This document shows positions 1-11,438 of a DNA stretch of 64,000 bases, piece by piece. The translations under genes and the position numbers were made by a program. The notes beneath the pieces were generated by a model, which was given only the letters and a program-made list of their open reading frames with translations, did not search any database and was not told the DNA's origin. The DNA is from Streptococcus equi subsp. equi (lineage in GTDB: Bacteria; Bacillota; Bacilli; Lactobacillales; Streptococcaceae): positions 930,001 to 994,000 of the forward strand of contig LR134389.1 of assembly GCA_900637675.1 (NCBI GenBank), given 5' to 3'. Each line of letters starts with the position of its first letter. Position 1 is the stretch's first letter.

Positions 1-420
1 GATAATCAGATTGAGGCTCCTTATGATGAGGCGGACTTTACCCTATCAGATGCTCCTTGGTTTTGCATGCTGCTAAAGGATCCTAGCTTTGTTAAGCTGG
101 TGGTCACAAGGTATCATCAGCTCCGACAGAATGTTTTATCAACGGATTATTTGATCAAGTATATTGATGCTACGGTTGCTTTTTTAGGTCCGGCTATTCA
201 GCGCAATTATCATAAGTGGGGCTATGTGTTTACAGTGCCATCAAGAAGCGATGCCACTAATTACCTTGTGCCAGCCAGTCGTAACTACAGTAGCTATGAG
301 GCCTCTGTTAAGCAACTAAAGGACTTTATTAGACGTCGTGGGCGATGGCTGGATAAGCATATTGAGACGCTCTATCAGTACAGTGCACCGTCTAAAAATA
401 CCAATACATTATTGGAGTAG
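1..420 (+). CDS. CotH-like protein, C-terminal part (cut by window start)
   Basis: The frame is open from the first base to the stop at 418-420, so about 139 C-terminal residues are visible and the start lies outside. The segment has the look of the C-terminal third of CotH-family atypical kinases: a YLIKYIDATVAFLGPAIQRN stretch followed by an SYE...LKDFIRRRGRWLDKHI helix, the part that usually closes CotH proteins. CotH proteins are known in spore coats and in several bacterial polysaccharide loci. The glycosidase-like gene starts 4 bases downstream and a processive GT2 follows, so a role in exopolysaccharide assembly or modification is inferred. The kinase active site is not in view. Confidence 0.55.
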   Translation, partial: DNQIEAPYDEADFTLSDAPWFCMLLKDPSFVKLVVTRYHQLRQNVLSTDYLIKYIDATVAFLGPAIQRNYHKWGYVFTVPSRSDATNYLVPASRNYSSYEASVKQLKDFIRRRGRWLDKHIETLYQYSAPSKNTNTLLE

Positions 421-423
421 GTA

Positions 424-2567
424 GTGATGAAGAAATATTTAATCTTTGTTGGTTTGCTCTTGTCTGTGATTGGCTTGAGCTATTATTGTTGTGATATTGA
501 TGGTCGCTTGTACCTGCCGGTCTCTAACCAGTCAGCTATTCGGACAGTCTTTTACACCAAGGACAAGCGCATATATGATCAAAAGGGATCTCCTTATCTC
601 ATCAAGGGTGTTGATGTGGAGAGTTCCATAGCAGGCTATCGTCGACGAGACCTTAGCGTTGATGAGAAAACCTACTATAGGTGGTTCAAGCAAATAGCAG
701 CTATGGGTGCAAATACGATCAGGGTAAGGGTTATTATGCCCGTCACTTTTTACCATGCTTTGAGACGCTACAATGACAGAGCAAGTCATCCTCTGTACCT
801 ATTACAGGGCTTTAGAATAGATGCTTATCATGACAATTCTTCTATCAGCGCCTTAGATAAGGCTTATTTAGGCACTCTGTTAAGGGAAGCTAGGGCTAGT
901 GTTGATGTGATTCATGGGAGAAAACGGATCTGGCATTCGGATTTAGGGCTTCAGCATTATGATCAGGATATGAGTAAATGGCTACTCGGCTATATTGTTG
1001 GTGATGATTGGTACAGTGGGACGATAGCCTATACCAATCATCAGAATCACGCCAAGCCTGTAGGCTTTAAGGGAAGGTATTATGCAACGACACCTCAGGC
1101 CAATCGGTTTGAGGCTATACTGGCTGAAATCATGGAGGAAATCACGTCATACGAGAGCCGCAAATATGGCTGGCAGCACTTGGTGAGCTTTTCAAATACG
1201 CCTCAATCAGATCCCTTTGTCTATCAGGATCCCTTTGCCTCTCAGGCAGCAAAATATGTTCAACTGACGATTGAAAATATTAAGCCCAGCGCTAAGGTTA
1301 AGGCCGGTCTTTTTGCTTCCTATAAGCTCTTGGATTGTCACTCGGCTTATAGGGATTATCTGCTATTTGACCGTCTAGGGCTTACTGATAGGCTTGTTGG
1401 GGATATTAAGCGCATGCCCTTATATCAGGGATACGTCAAGCTACTGACGAGCTATCATCGTGTCCCAGTGGTTGTGACGGGCTATGGCTATTCGACAGCC
1501 AGAGGTGTGGACCAAATGATATCGACTTCCAGCCCTTTGACAGAAAAGGATCAAGGCGAGCGCTTGATGGCAGATTACACAGCCTTTATTGCGTCTGGCT
1601 GCTGTGGTGCAACGATCCATAGCTGGCAGGACGATTGGACTGCTAGGAGCTGGAATACCTCCTTTGCAACCAATAAACATCAAAGCTTTCTTTGGGGTGA
1701 TGTTCAGTCTAAGGCTCAAGGTTATGGTCTCTTAACCTTTGAGCATGCTCCAAGGACGCATGCTATTGATGGGCAAAAGGCAGCAGATGAGTGGTCTAGA
1801 GCTCTAACCTACAAGAAAAATGGGCAGCAGCTCCTCGTTGATCAGGACGAAAAATACCTCTATATTGCTATTGAATCGACAAAAAAGCAGCCCTTACAAA
1901 GACAGTGGCTCATTCCCTTAGACATTACGCCCAAAACAGGCAGCAGGGTTATTGAAGGCTTTAGCGCTCGGTTTGATCGCTTTGCTGATTTTGCCCTTGT
2001 TGTTGATGACCACAAAGGCAGTCGCCTCTTGGTGCAGGAGCGCTACCATGCTACTGATGCCAATTACCTTAGGCAGATTAATGGAAAGGACTTTTATGTC
2101 TTTCCCCCTAACAAGCATACGCCAAGATTTACTATGGTTGATATGGTGGTGAGAAATGATGGTATTTTTGCAGCCATTGATCAGGTTCCGATTGCAAAAA
2201 GAGGACTGAAGCGCTACCCTACCGGCCAATTAAAACAGGGCAATGGCAAACGAGGCTCGGCTCATTTTGATTCGCAGACCGATATTTCTTTTGGCGAGCG
2301 TCTGATTGAGCTTAGGATTCCCTGGCAGCTGCTCAATTTTCTGATCCAGCTTCAAACAAAATACACGATGATTATTTTGAGCACTATGGTGTTGAGGAAT
2401 TAGCCATTGAAGCAATAGCTATTGGTTTTGCACCGCTAAAGGAATCAAAGGTCATTGCAATGGTAGAGTATCCACTGTTGAGCTGGGAGCGTCCAAGGGT
2501 AAGAGAAGTTTTAAAGACCTCCTATCAGCAGGTGCAGGCTGTCTGGCAGGAAAAGAGGAGAAGATAA
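424..2567 (+). pseudogene. Secreted glycosidase-like (TIM-barrel type) protein, frame broken near 2340
   Basis: Translation starts at GTG 424 or, more likely, ATG 427, after GGAG at 414-417. The N-terminus is a signal anchor (KKYLIFVGLLLSVIGLSYYC). The next region, around residues 45-110, has a DQKGSPYLIKGVDVE...MGANTIRVR pattern like the start of GH2/GH5-type TIM barrels; a conserved-looking SWQDDWTARSWNT segment and a beta-rich C-terminal domain follow. The frame runs into a stop at 2401-2403, but adding one T to the TTTT run at 2337-2340 restores FSDPASNKIHDDYFEHYG and carries the protein to the stop at 2565-2567 (about 713 aa). It probably acts outside the membrane on the polymer made by the downstream GT2. 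The exact enzyme family is not certain. Confidence 0.6.
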
Positions 2568-2568
2568 G

Positions 2569-2691
2569 ATGATTTATTACCTGTTGTTTTTTTATATAAT
2601 CGTTTGCTTAGCGATCCTTGCCTTTAATATCGGGTATTTGATGAAGCAGACCTTGAGACGCTTTTGTAAGGCGAATGGTAAGCACAAGTGA
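2569..2691 (+). CDS. 40-aa membrane peptide of the exopolysaccharide locus
   Basis: This short ORF starts one base after the restored stop of the glycosidase-like gene and has a good ribosome site (AGGAG at 2556-2560, 8 bases before ATG). The product has one hydrophobic segment (YYLLFFYIIVCLAILAFNIGY) and a basic tail (KQTLRRFCKANGKHK), so an N-out/C-in single-pass peptide is expected. It ends 23 bases before the GTG start of the GT2 gene. The tight spacing and its own ribosome site argue that it is real; it may be a small partner of the synthase. I know no family for it. Confidence 0.55.
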   Translation: MIYYLLFFYIIVCLAILAFNIGYLMKQTLRRFCKANGKHK

Positions 2692-2714
2692 TTGCATGTT
2701 AAAGGAGAATGATA

Positions 2715-4109
2715 GTGCAGCTACTGTTTTTAGTATTGAAATACTCCCAATATCTTTTTTTAGCGTTTTTGATTGCCTATGCGAGCTTTTTACTGCTATC
2801 CTTAATTGTTGGGACTATTCACCTTTATGAAAGGCGACAGCAAGCGCCTGTTGGTGGTGATGTTTCTTTACCGCCAGTGTCTATTTTGGTTCCGGCCTAT
2901 AATGAAGAGCTAACCATTATCGAAACAGTGGAGTCCTTGCTGATGCTTGATTATGACTGCTATGAGATTATTGTCATTGATGATGGGTCAACAGATCATA
3001 CCGCCAAGCTCTTGAAGGAGCAGTTTCATTTAGAAGCGGTGACTTGTTCGATTAATCAGCGGATCCCAACACGCCCTCTAAAGGCTGTAAGCCAAAAGCA
3101 GCTCAAGCATATCAAGCTGACCCTGCTTGAAAAGGCAAATGGCGGCAAAGGAGATAGCCTCAATCTTGGGATTAACGCTGCTCAATACGATTATTTATTG
3201 TGCATGGACGCTGATTCGATGCTACAGGAGGATTCGCTTAAGCGTATTGCAAAGACTGCTGCAAAGGATCCGTCTGTCATTGCTGTTGGGGGCATGGTCA
3301 AGGTTTCGCAGGGAGTAGCATTGGCAGCTGGGAGGATCGTAGACTACCATTTGCCGCGTCAGCTTATTTCGTGTGCGCAGGCAATTGAGTATGATTGTGC
3401 CTTTTTTGGAGCTCGTGTTTTATTAGACCAGGCTGCTGGGAATTTAATCATATCAGGAGCGTTTGGACTGTTTAAAAAAGAGCTTGCGATTGCTGTTGAT
3501 GGTTATGACACTGGGACTCTGGGAGAAGATATGGAGCTGGTGATGAAATTACATTTTTTCTGCCATAACAACAAGATTCCTTATCGTATTGGCTATGAAA
3601 CAGACGCTATTTGCTGGAGCCAAGCGCCCAGTCGCTTGAAGGATTTGTGTCGGCAAAGGCGTCGTTGGTTTTTAGGACTGTATCAATGCTTGAAAAAGTA
3701 TCTCCAGTTTTTTGTAAGCTGTCGGTTTAAAGCGACGGTACTCATTTCCTATGTGCTGTATCTTTTGTTTGAGCTTTTATCTCCTTTTATTGAGGCATTT
3801 GGTGTTATTATCATTGTGCTGTCTTTGCTATGCCATCAATTAAACACAACCTTTTTTGTGTCACTGATGCTGCTCTATATTTGCTATTGTGTGCTTATTG
3901 CGTTGACATCGTTTTTAAATAGGGTTTATTTGCAAAACAATAGTAGCATTACTCTTTTTGATATGGCTTGGGTAATCTATGCTGCCATCTACCAATGCCT
4001 TGTTCTTCATACGGTATTAACCCTTATCAAGGTGAGCAGCTTTATTGGTTATCAGCGTAAAAAGAATGCCTGGGGACAGATCACAAGAGACAAGCACAGG
4101 GCAGCTTAA
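2715..4109 (+). CDS. Processive family 2 glycosyltransferase (exopolysaccharide synthase type)
   Basis: Membrane synthase of about 464 aa with the hyaluronan/cellulose/PgaC-type layout: N-terminal membrane segment (about residues 5-35), cytoplasmic GT2 domain and several C-terminal membrane segments. Visible motifs are VIDDGSTD near 85, CMDADSM (the DxD-like metal site) near 164, GEDMEL near 270 (catalytic base) and RQRRRWFLG near 313 (the Q/RxxRW motif of processive enzymes). ATG 2709 sits only one base from the AGGAG at 2703-2707, so GTG 2715, with 7-base spacing, is preferred. The polymer is not identifiable: poly-GlcNAc or a beta-glucan are both possible. This is not HasA-like in its neighbours. 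Confidence 0.75.
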   Translation: MQLLFLVLKYSQYLFLAFLIAYASFLLLSLIVGTIHLYERRQQAPVGGDVSLPPVSILVPAYNEELTIIETVESLLMLDYDCYEIIVIDDGSTDHTAKLLKEQFHLEAVTCSINQRIPTRPLKAVSQKQLKHIKLTLLEKANGGKGDSLNLGINAAQYDYLLCMDADSMLQEDSLKRIAKTAAKDPSVIAVGGMVKVSQGVALAAGRIVDYHLPRQLISCAQAIEYDCAFFGARVLLDQAAGNLIISGAFGLFKKELAIAVDGYDTGTLGEDMELVMKLHFFCHNNKIPYRIGYETDAICWSQAPSRLKDLCRQRRRWFLGLYQCLKKYLQFFVSCRFKATVLISYVLYLLFELLSPFIEAFGVIIIVLSLLCHQLNTTFFVSLMLLYICYCVLIALTSFLNRVYLQNNSSITLFDMAWVIYAAIYQCLVLHTVLTLIKVSSFIGYQRKKNAWGQITRDKHRAA

Positions 4110-4148
4110 CTAGGAGCTCTTAGTCTGTTTTTTGAGCCTATACAAGAC

Positions 4149-4202
4149 AAAGCCTTATCATTTCTTGCGCAAAGCAGCAGATGTGAAATGGTAGGCTTTT
4201 TT
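4149..4202 (+). terminator. Terminator after the exopolysaccharide locus
   Basis: The arms AAAGCCTTATCATTTC and GAAATGGTAGGCTTT pair with a small bulge around a loop of about 20 bases, and six T follow. It separates the GT2 gene from rexB. Confidence 0.6.
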
Positions 4203-4266
4203 CATGCTGTGAGCGCTTCTTGTGGCGTTTGAAAGATCATTAACAATGGGAAAAGCAAGGCTGATT

Positions 4267-4275
4267 TGTTATAAT
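4267..4275 (+). promoter_or_regulatory. Extended -10 promoter of rexBA
   Basis: TGTTATAAT is a perfect -10 with the TG extension, 43 bases before the rexB start; no convincing -35 is seen, as is common for extended -10 promoters. Confidence 0.5.
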
Positions 4276-4317
4276 GGAGGCATAGACGTTGTATCAGGTC
4301 CAAATAAAAGGAGTTTT

Positions 4318-7300
4318 ATGAAATTACTATACACAGAGATTAGCTATTCCATGACAGAGATTTTAGTCAAAGAGGCAAGAGCTTATGCTGATAAGGGCTA
4401 TCGTGTCTTTTATATTGCTCCTAACTCTCTATCCTTTGAAAAGGAACGTTCTGTCCTAGCCTTATTGCCAGAGCAGGGTTCCTTTGCTATTACGGTGACC
4501 CGCTTTGAGCAGATGGCGCGTTATTTTACCTTAGCTAAGGCAGCTAATCGACAAGCGTTAGATGATAATGGCTTAGCCATGATTTTTTATCGTGTGCTCA
4601 TGCAGCTGCAAGAAGATGAGCTAAAGGTTTTTCACCGGCTACGGACAGATCAGGCCTTTATTGCCCAGTTAGTTGAGCTATATAAGGAATTGCAAGCAGC
4701 TAATCTGACAGCCTTTGACTTAACGACGCTTGATAGACCAGAAAAGCAAGAGGACCTGATCACGATTATGACCAAGGCTGAGCAGCTGATTGCACAAGGA
4801 GATTACGACCAGTCAAGTAGGCTGGCTCAGCTTGCTGAGGCTATCAAAAGCAAGAGCCTAGATGACGAGCTAAGGCAGACCGTATTAGTGATTGATGGCT
4901 TTACCCGCTTTTCAGCTGAGGAGGAGCAGCTGCTAGCGCTCTTAAACGAAGCCTGTGAAGAAATCGTTATTGGAGCCTATATCAGTCAAAAGGCTTATCG
5001 ACTAGCCTTTACCAAGGGAAATCTCTACGAGGCGAGCCTTGCGTTTATCCAACAGCTGGCACAGCAATTTCAAACCAAGCCGATCTACACAACGTCAGAA
5101 AAGGTCTTTGATGTGTCATTTTCTCGCCTAACACAGCTTCTTGAAGCCAATCATGACTATTCAAAGCTTGATTGGCAGCTCAGTGCCAAGGACAAGAGCA
5201 AGGTTGTGATCTGGCAAGCGCTCAATCAAAAAGAGGAGCTTGAGCATGTTGCAAAGGCTATTCGTGAGAAGCTCTATCAGGGTTATCGCTATAAGGATAT
5301 GCTTGTCCTTTTAGGTGATGTGGCGTCTTATCAGCTGCAAATTGGTCCTATTTTTGAGAAATTTGAGATCCCTTATTATATCGGCAAGCAAGAGCCGATG
5401 TCTGCTCACCCCTTGGTTCAATTTGTCGAATCCTTAGAAAGAGGCCGCAGATACAATTGGCGACGTGAGGATATTGTCAACTTACTAAAATCAGGACTCT
5501 TTGGGCGCTTTCAAGAGGGAGAGCTGGATCAGCTTGAGCAATACTTGGTCTTTGCTGATATTCAAGGCTTCACCAAATTTTCAAGACCCTTTACCCTAAA
5601 TTCCTCACGTCAGTATCCTTTGCCTCTTTTGAATCAGCTGCGACTTGCTGTGGTGACTCCTCTCCAGCAGCTCTTTAAGAGTCAAAAGCAGCTAGGGGCT
5701 TCCCTACTTGATAAGCTAATGACCTTTTTTAAGACCATTCAGCTGGCTGATAATTTTGAGGCACTAGCAGGCAGTAGAAGGGAGACTGATAGGGAAAAGG
5801 ACGAGGAGGTTTGGAAAGCCTTCACAGGCATTTTAGAGACCTTTTATCAGGTGTTTGGTCAGGAAAAAATGACCCTTGCAGACTGTCTAGCTCTGATCAA
5901 GATGGGCATGCAGACAGCACATTATCGGACAGTGCCTGCGACCTTAGATGTTGTGTCTATCAAATCCTATGATCTGGTGGAGCCGCATTCCAAGCCCTTT
6001 GTGTTTGCGATTGGCCTGAGTCGCTCCCATTTTCCTAAGCAGACAAAAAACACCAGCCTGATCTCTGATCAGGAAAGGGCAAGCATCAATGAGCAGACTG
6101 CCTCTTACCAGCGCCTTGATGTGCCGAGCTTTGAAAATATCAAGAAAAATCACCAAACAGCACTTTCCCTGTTTAATGCAGCGACGCAGGAGCTGGTGTT
6201 AAGCCTGCCTACAAGCTTAACGAATAGCTCAGATGATGTCTCTCCTTACCTGAAGGAGCTAATTGCCCTTGGTGTTCCAGTCATTGAAAAAGGAAAGAAC
6301 CGTTTGTCACACTCAGCGGCAGATATTGGCAATTATAAGGCTCTCTTGTCTCGCTTGGTGGCTATTAATCGGCAGGGAATTGCAGATGACATGACCAGTG
6401 AGGACAGAAACTTTTGGACGGTTGCCCTTCGTTATTTGAAACGTAGGCTAGCCGATGAGCAGCTAAGTCTTCCAGCTTTTGAGCATCATTTGACTACTAA
6501 GCCAGTAGCACCTGAGGTTATTGAGACCCGCTTTTCAAGTCAGCAGCCCTTGAATCTGTCTTCATCGGCCTTGACTGTATTTTATAACAATCAATACAAG
6601 TATTTCTTGAAATATGTCCTAGGGCTGCAAGAGCCAGAGTCTATTCACCCAGATGCTCGCATTCATGGTCAATACCTGCACCGTATTTTTGAGTTGGTAA
6701 CCAAGGATAGGTCTAATGCTGCCTTTGACCAAAAGCTAGGCGCAGCTATTGCAGCAGTTAATCAGCAAAGCGCTTTTCAGCAGGTTTATCAGGCTGATGC
6801 TGAAGGGCGATATAGCTTAGAGGTCCTAAAGGGGATTGCTTACTCAACAGCCTCTGTCTTAGACCTTAATCAAGGCCTGCAGATAACCAAGCAAGAGGAG
6901 GCCTTTGAGCTAGCGCTGGGTCAGCAAGTGCTTATTCGAGGGGTTATTGACCGTATTGACCAGCTAGCTGATGGTAGGCTGGGCATTGTGGACTACAAAT
7001 CCAGTGCAAGGGTATTTGACATTGTTGCCTTTTACAATGGCTTGAGTCCTCAGCTTGTGACCTATCTTGCTGCCCTAAAGAATAAGGGGCAGGGCCTGTT
7101 TGGCGCCATGTACCTGCACATGCAAGAGCCAAGGCTAAGTCTGTCTGACTTTAAGGCACTTGATGATCAGCTAGTAGCTGCGGCTTACAAGGAGTTAACC
7201 TATAAGGGCATTTTTTTAGCCCAAGCCAAGGAATATCTGGCTAATGGCAGCTATCACCTTAACAACACACTTTATGAGACTGATGAGCTAGAAACCCTGC

Positions 7301-7539
7301 TGGCTTATAATGAGCAGCTATATTTGTCTGCGGTGAAGCAGATTAAAACAGGGCATTTCCTAATAAACCCTTATACCGCAGACGGCAAGTCTGTTCAGGG
7401 TGACCAGCTCAAGGCCATCACGCGCTTTGAGGCGGATTTAGATCTAGGGTACGCGAGACGCCTAGTCGTCCTACCGACAAAAGAAAGGAGACAGGCTTTC
7501 TTGACACGAATGAATGAGGAGATAAAGCATGAGGATTGA
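4318..7539 (+). CDS. rexB: ATP-dependent nuclease subunit B (RexB/AddB)
   Basis: RexB of the RexAB (AddAB-type) helicase-nuclease, which processes double-strand ends for recombination in the cytoplasm. The open frame runs from 4222, but the start is ATG 4318: it follows AAAGGAG (4308-4314) and begins [11 protein letters not shown] as in other streptococcal RexB; earlier codons lie before the -10 element. The protein is 1,073 aa, the usual length. The C-terminal nuclease domain is visible as GVIDRIDQ...[10 protein letters not shown] near residue 890, the D...DYK signature of the RecB-type nuclease. The last 11 bases overlap rexA, so the two are translationally coupled. Confidence 0.95.
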   Translation: MKLLYTEISYSMTEILVKEARAYADKGYRVFYIAPNSLSFEKERSVLALLPEQGSFAITVTRFEQMARYFTLAKAANRQALDDNGLAMIFYRVLMQLQEDELKVFHRLRTDQAFIAQLVELYKELQAANLTAFDLTTLDRPEKQEDLITIMTKAEQLIAQGDYDQSSRLAQLAEAIKSKSLDDELRQTVLVIDGFTRFSAEEEQLLALLNEACEEIVIGAYISQKAYRLAFTKGNLYEASLAFIQQLAQQFQTKPIYTTSEKVFDVSFSRLTQLLEANHDYSKLDWQLSAKDKSKVVIWQALNQKEELEHVAKAIREKLYQGYRYKDMLVLLGDVASYQLQIGPIFEKFEIPYYIGKQEPMSAHPLVQFVESLERGRRYNWRREDIVNLLKSGLFGRFQEGELDQLEQYLVFADIQGFTKFSRPFTLNSSRQYPLPLLNQLRLAVVTPLQQLFKSQKQLGASLLDKLMTFFKTIQLADNFEALAGSRRETDREKDEEVWKAFTGILETFYQVFGQEKMTLADCLALIKMGMQTAHYRTVPATLDVVSIKSYDLVEPHSKPFVFAIGLSRSHFPKQTKNTSLISDQERASINEQTASYQRLDVPSFENIKKNHQTALSLFNAATQELVLSLPTSLTNSSDDVSPYLKELIALGVPVIEKGKNRLSHSAADIGNYKALLSRLVAINRQGIADDMTSEDRNFWTVALRYLKRRLADEQLSLPAFEHHLTTKPVAPEVIETRFSSQQPLNLSSSALTVFYNNQYKYFLKYVLGLQEPESIHPDARIHGQYLHRIFELVTKDRSNAAFDQKLGAAIAAVNQQSAFQQVYQADAEGRYSLEVLKGIAYSTASVLDLNQGLQITKQEEAFELALGQQVLIRGVIDRIDQLADGRLGIVDYKSSARVFDIVAFYNGLSPQLVTYLAALKNKGQGLFGAMYLHMQEPRLSLSDFKALDDQLVAAAYKELTYKGIFLAQAKEYLANGSYHLNNTLYETDELETLLAYNEQLYLSAVKQIKTGHFLINPYTADGKSVQGDQLKAITRFEADLDLGYARRLVVLPTKERRQAFLTRMNEEIKHED

Positions 7540-10500
7540 TGAAGGCTTTCTAACGCCAGAGGCTATTGCTCGTTTGCAGCAGGAGGAGGCCTTATCAGAT
7601 AAGACGCACAAGCGGACAGCGCAGCAGATTGAGGCTATTTATAGCAGTGGACAAAATATCTTAGTATCAGCATCTGCTGGCTCAGGTAAGACCTTTGTTA
7701 TGGTTGAGCGCATTTTGGATAAGATTCTAAGAGGTATTCCGGTTGATTGCTTATTTATTTCGACCTTTACCGTAAAAGCAGCTACTGAGCTAATAGAGAG
7801 AATTGAAAAAAAGCTGCACACAGCTATAGCAGAGACTCAGGATTATCAGCTCAAGGCCTACCTTAATGACCAATTGCAGGCTTTATCACAGGCTGATATT
7901 GGTACGATGGATGCCTTTGCTCAGAAATTGGTTCACCAGCATGGTTATGTTTTAGGGATTTCACCGCATTTTCGTATCATACAGGATAAGGCAGAGCAGG
8001 ACATTTTAAAGCGCGAGGTCTTTCGTCAGGTTTTTGAAGACTATATGTCGCAGACTGACAATAAAGCCTTTATACAGCTGGTGCAGAATTTTCTGGACGT
8101 CGTAAGGATAGCTCAGCCTTTAGAGAGATTGTTGATAGCATTTATGCCTTCAGTCAATCAACTGCCAATCCTAGCAGTTGGTTGGCAGAGGTCTTTTTAC
8201 GAGGGTCTAAGACCTATACCAGCTTTACAGATATTCCAGACCAAGCTGTAGATGCTCTCTTAGCCTGTATGCAGGACACTGCTGATCAGCTGCGAGACCT
8301 CACAGACATGGAGGGTTACGCTCAAACAACCAAGGCTGGCAAGCTAACTGCCAAATACACTAAGCACCTCAAAATGATTGACAGCTTATATGAGTGGGCT
8401 TTGCATTTTGACAGCCTTTACGGTAAAGCGCGACTAGGTCAGCTAGCACAGGAGCTAACAGCTTTACTTCCTTCAGGAGCTGATATAACTGTAGCCGGTC
8501 ACAAATACCCTATTTTCAAATCGCTACAGGAGCAGCTGGTAAGATTTAGGCACTTGGAGACTATCCTTGCTTATCAACAGGAGAGCTTACCACTTTTGGA
8601 GGTGCTGCAAGCCTTTGTGATCAGCTTTTCAGAGGCTTATTTGGCTGCAAAAATGCAAGAAAATGCCTTTGAATTTTCAGATATAGCTCATTTTGCCATT
8701 GAGATTTTACAACAGGCTCCAGATATTCGCCAAGCTTACCAAGGTCATTATCATGAGGTCATGGTTGATGAATACCAAGATAACAATCACATGCAGGAGC
8801 GCCTATTAGAGCTGCTGTCTAATGGCCATAATCGTTTTATGGTTGGGGATATCAAGCAATCCATCTATCGCTTTAGGCAAGCAGATCCTCAAATCTTCAA
8901 TCAAAAGTTTAAGGATTATCAAAGCAATCCCGAGCATGGCAAGCTGATTTTACTAAAGGAAAATTTCCGCAGTCAGTCAGAGGTCCTAAATGTCACCAAC
9001 GCTGTCTTTAGCCGCCTTATGGACGAGTCTTTAGGAGAGATTACCTATGATGACAAGCACCAGCTGGTAGCAGGCAGTGAGGGACAAAGACAGCCATATC
9101 CTAACAATCGAGCCCAATTGCTGCTCTATGACACCGATCAAGTTCAAGAAGGCACCGAGGAAGCCTTAGCTAACGATGGTATCTCCGCAGGTGAGGTCAT
9201 CTTAGTGGCTAAGGAAATCATCAGGCTCTATAACGAGGAGAAGGTTGCTTTTGAAGATATTACCCTGCTTGTTTCGTCACGCACACGAAATGACACTATT
9301 TTTCAGGTCTTTAATCAGTATGGCATTCCTCTCGTTGCTGATGGTGGCCAAGAAAATTACCTCAAATCAGTTGAGGTGATGGTCATGCTGGATACGCTAA
9401 GAAGCATCAACAATCCTTTGAATGATTATGCCCTAGTGGCCTTAATGCGCTCGCCAATGTTTTCCTTTGATGAGGATCAGCTGGCAAGAATCTCACTGCA
9501 AGGCAGCTCACAAAAGCAGCCTCAAGCCTTCTATGACAAGCTTAGCAATAGCTTGAGAGGACAAGGCGAGCACCCAGAGCTGATCGGTCAGGAGCTGATG
9601 ACAAAGCTGGCTGATTTTGATGGGACCTTGAGAGACTGGCGTCAATTTGCAAAGCTTCATTCGCTTTATGAGCTGATTTGGAAGATTTTTAACGATCGCT
9701 TTTACTTTGACTTTGTAGCAAGCCAGCCAAAGGCAGAGCAGGCTCAGGCAAACCTTTACGCCCTTGCTATACGGGCTGACCAATTTGAGCAATCAGGCTA
9801 CAAGGGACTCTCACGCTTTATTGGCATGATTGATAAGGTGCTGGAGACGCAAAATGATTTGGCAGATGTTGAGGTCGAAAGGCCTAAGCATGCTGTTAAC
9901 CTCATGACAATTCATAAATCAAAGGGACTTGAATTTCATTACGTGTTCATTTTGAATTGCGACAAGCGCTTTGCGATGGCTGACCTACAGGCGCCAATCA
10001 TTCTAAATAGAGATGAGGGAATCGGTATCAAATATGTCGCCAATGTAAAGGAGCTTCTAAGAGAAGAAAAATTGGCGTCGCTCAAGGTTACGATGGAAAC
10101 TCTTCCTTACCAGCTCAATAAGCAGCAGCTACGCTTGGCGACCTTATCAGAGCAAATGCGTCTCTTGTATGTGGCCATGACGCGAGCAGAAAAAAAGGTA
10201 TACCTCATTGGTAAGGCTAGCAAGGAAAAGGTACAGGAAAAAACAGCCGACAATAGCTCCGAAGGACGCTTAGCCTTAGCTAGTCGAGAAAGATTGCTGA
10301 GCTTTCAAGACTGGCTACTAGCGATAGCAGCAACATTTAGCAAGGAGGACTTGTTTATTGATGTGCGATTTGTTGATGACAGTGACTTAACACCAGAAGC
10401 TGTTGGTCAGCTAAGGCCCTCAGGGCTGCTGCAAGCAGATGATCTCAAGGATAACCGTCAAACAGAGGACATTGCGCGTGCCTTAGACATGCTGGATAAG

Positions 10501-11169
10501 GTGTCAGAGCTCAATGCAAGCTATCAGGCGGCCATTGAGCTGCCGACGGTGAGAACCCCCAGTCAGCTTAAAACCCTTTATGAGCCTCTAATGGATACTG
10601 ATGGTGTTGATATCATAGATCAGCCTTATCATAGGCCCAAGACCTTTGAGCTTCCTGATTTTTCTAAGAAAAAGGCTGTTGAGCCTAGCCAGGTCGGCTC
10701 AAGCCTGCATGAGCTCATGCAGCGTATTCCAATGTCTGATCAGGTTACTGCTGGTGATATTGAACAGACCTTACAGCTTGTCTCAGCTGACGCAGAGGTC
10801 AAGGCAAGGCTTGACATTGAAAAGGTAACCTCTTTTTTTGCGACAACTGAATTGGGGCAGCTCCTGCAAGAGCATCACCAGCGCCTACACCGCGAGGCTC
10901 CTTTTGCGATGCTGAAAAAAGACAGCCTAAGTCAGGAGCAGTACGTAGTGCGTGGTATTATTGATGGCTACCTGCTTTTTGAGGATCGTATTGTTCTTTT
11001 TGACTATAAGACAGATCGCTATCAGCAGTCAGCTGAGCTGAAGCAGCGCTATCAGCAGCAAATGGACCTATATGCCGAGGCTCTGAGCCAATCCTACGGG
11101 ATTGCAAGGATCGAAAAATACTTGGTATTAATGGGTGGATCACAGCTAGAAGTTGTCCGCCTAGCCTAG
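7529..11169 (+). pseudogene. rexA: ATP-dependent helicase/nuclease subunit A (RexA/AddA), frame broken at 8089-8092
   Basis: UvrD-type helicase plus nuclease partner of RexB. The N-terminal part carries SASAGSGKT (Walker A, near residue 47); after the break come MVDEYQDNN (Walker B), SKGLEFHYVF, RLLYVAMTRAEKK (motif VI) and the nuclease motif GIIDGYLLFEDRIVLFDYKTDR near the end. The first frame ends at 8251 and the second is open from before 8092. Adding one T to the TTTT at 8089-8092 gives [20 protein letters not shown] and an uninterrupted protein of about 1,213 aa, the family length. The rest of the gene shows no decay, so a one-base sequencing error is as likely as a true mutation. Confidence 0.92.
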
Positions 11170-11237
11170 TCATTGGCTCATAGTAGAGTGATGATAGTCA
11201 CTCTGATCTGAAATCAATGAATTGATACGAGCTATCA

Positions 11238-11277
11238 GGCTCCTAATCCCGCTGATTGGTGGGTTGGGAGTCTTTTT
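11238..11277 (+). terminator. Terminator after rexA
   Basis: The arms GGCTCCTAATCCCGC and GTGGGTTGGGAGTC pair with several G:T pairs around a short loop, followed by TTTTT. Confidence 0.65.
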
Positions 11278-11377
11278 ATGTGATTTTTGCTCTATTTAGT
11301 AGCCTTTCATGCGAGACCAATCAGGACTAACTGTTAGATAGGACATGATTCTTATCAAAAAAAGGATAGTTTTTGAT

Positions 11378-11406
11378 TTGACAATTGTATTTTTATGCGA
11401 TATTGT
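11378..11406 (+). promoter_or_regulatory. Sigma-A promoter of the aminotransferase gene
   Basis: A perfect -35 TTGACA (11378-11383), a 17-base spacer and TATTGT as -10 (11401-11406) lie 33 bases before the start codon. Confidence 0.7.
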
Positions 11407-11438
11407 AATAAATATTACGCAAGAAATAAGGTGATCTT

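Noticed and set aside
4318-11169. Many long ORFs on the opposite strand of rexBA and other genes
   Set aside because: They lie wholly inside genes with clear family matches, lack ribosome sites and have no recognisable products.
11169-11438. A T-box or other riboswitch before the aminotransferase gene
   Set aside because: The hairpins lie before the -35/-10 elements at 11378-11406, so they belong to the 3' end of the rexBA transcript.
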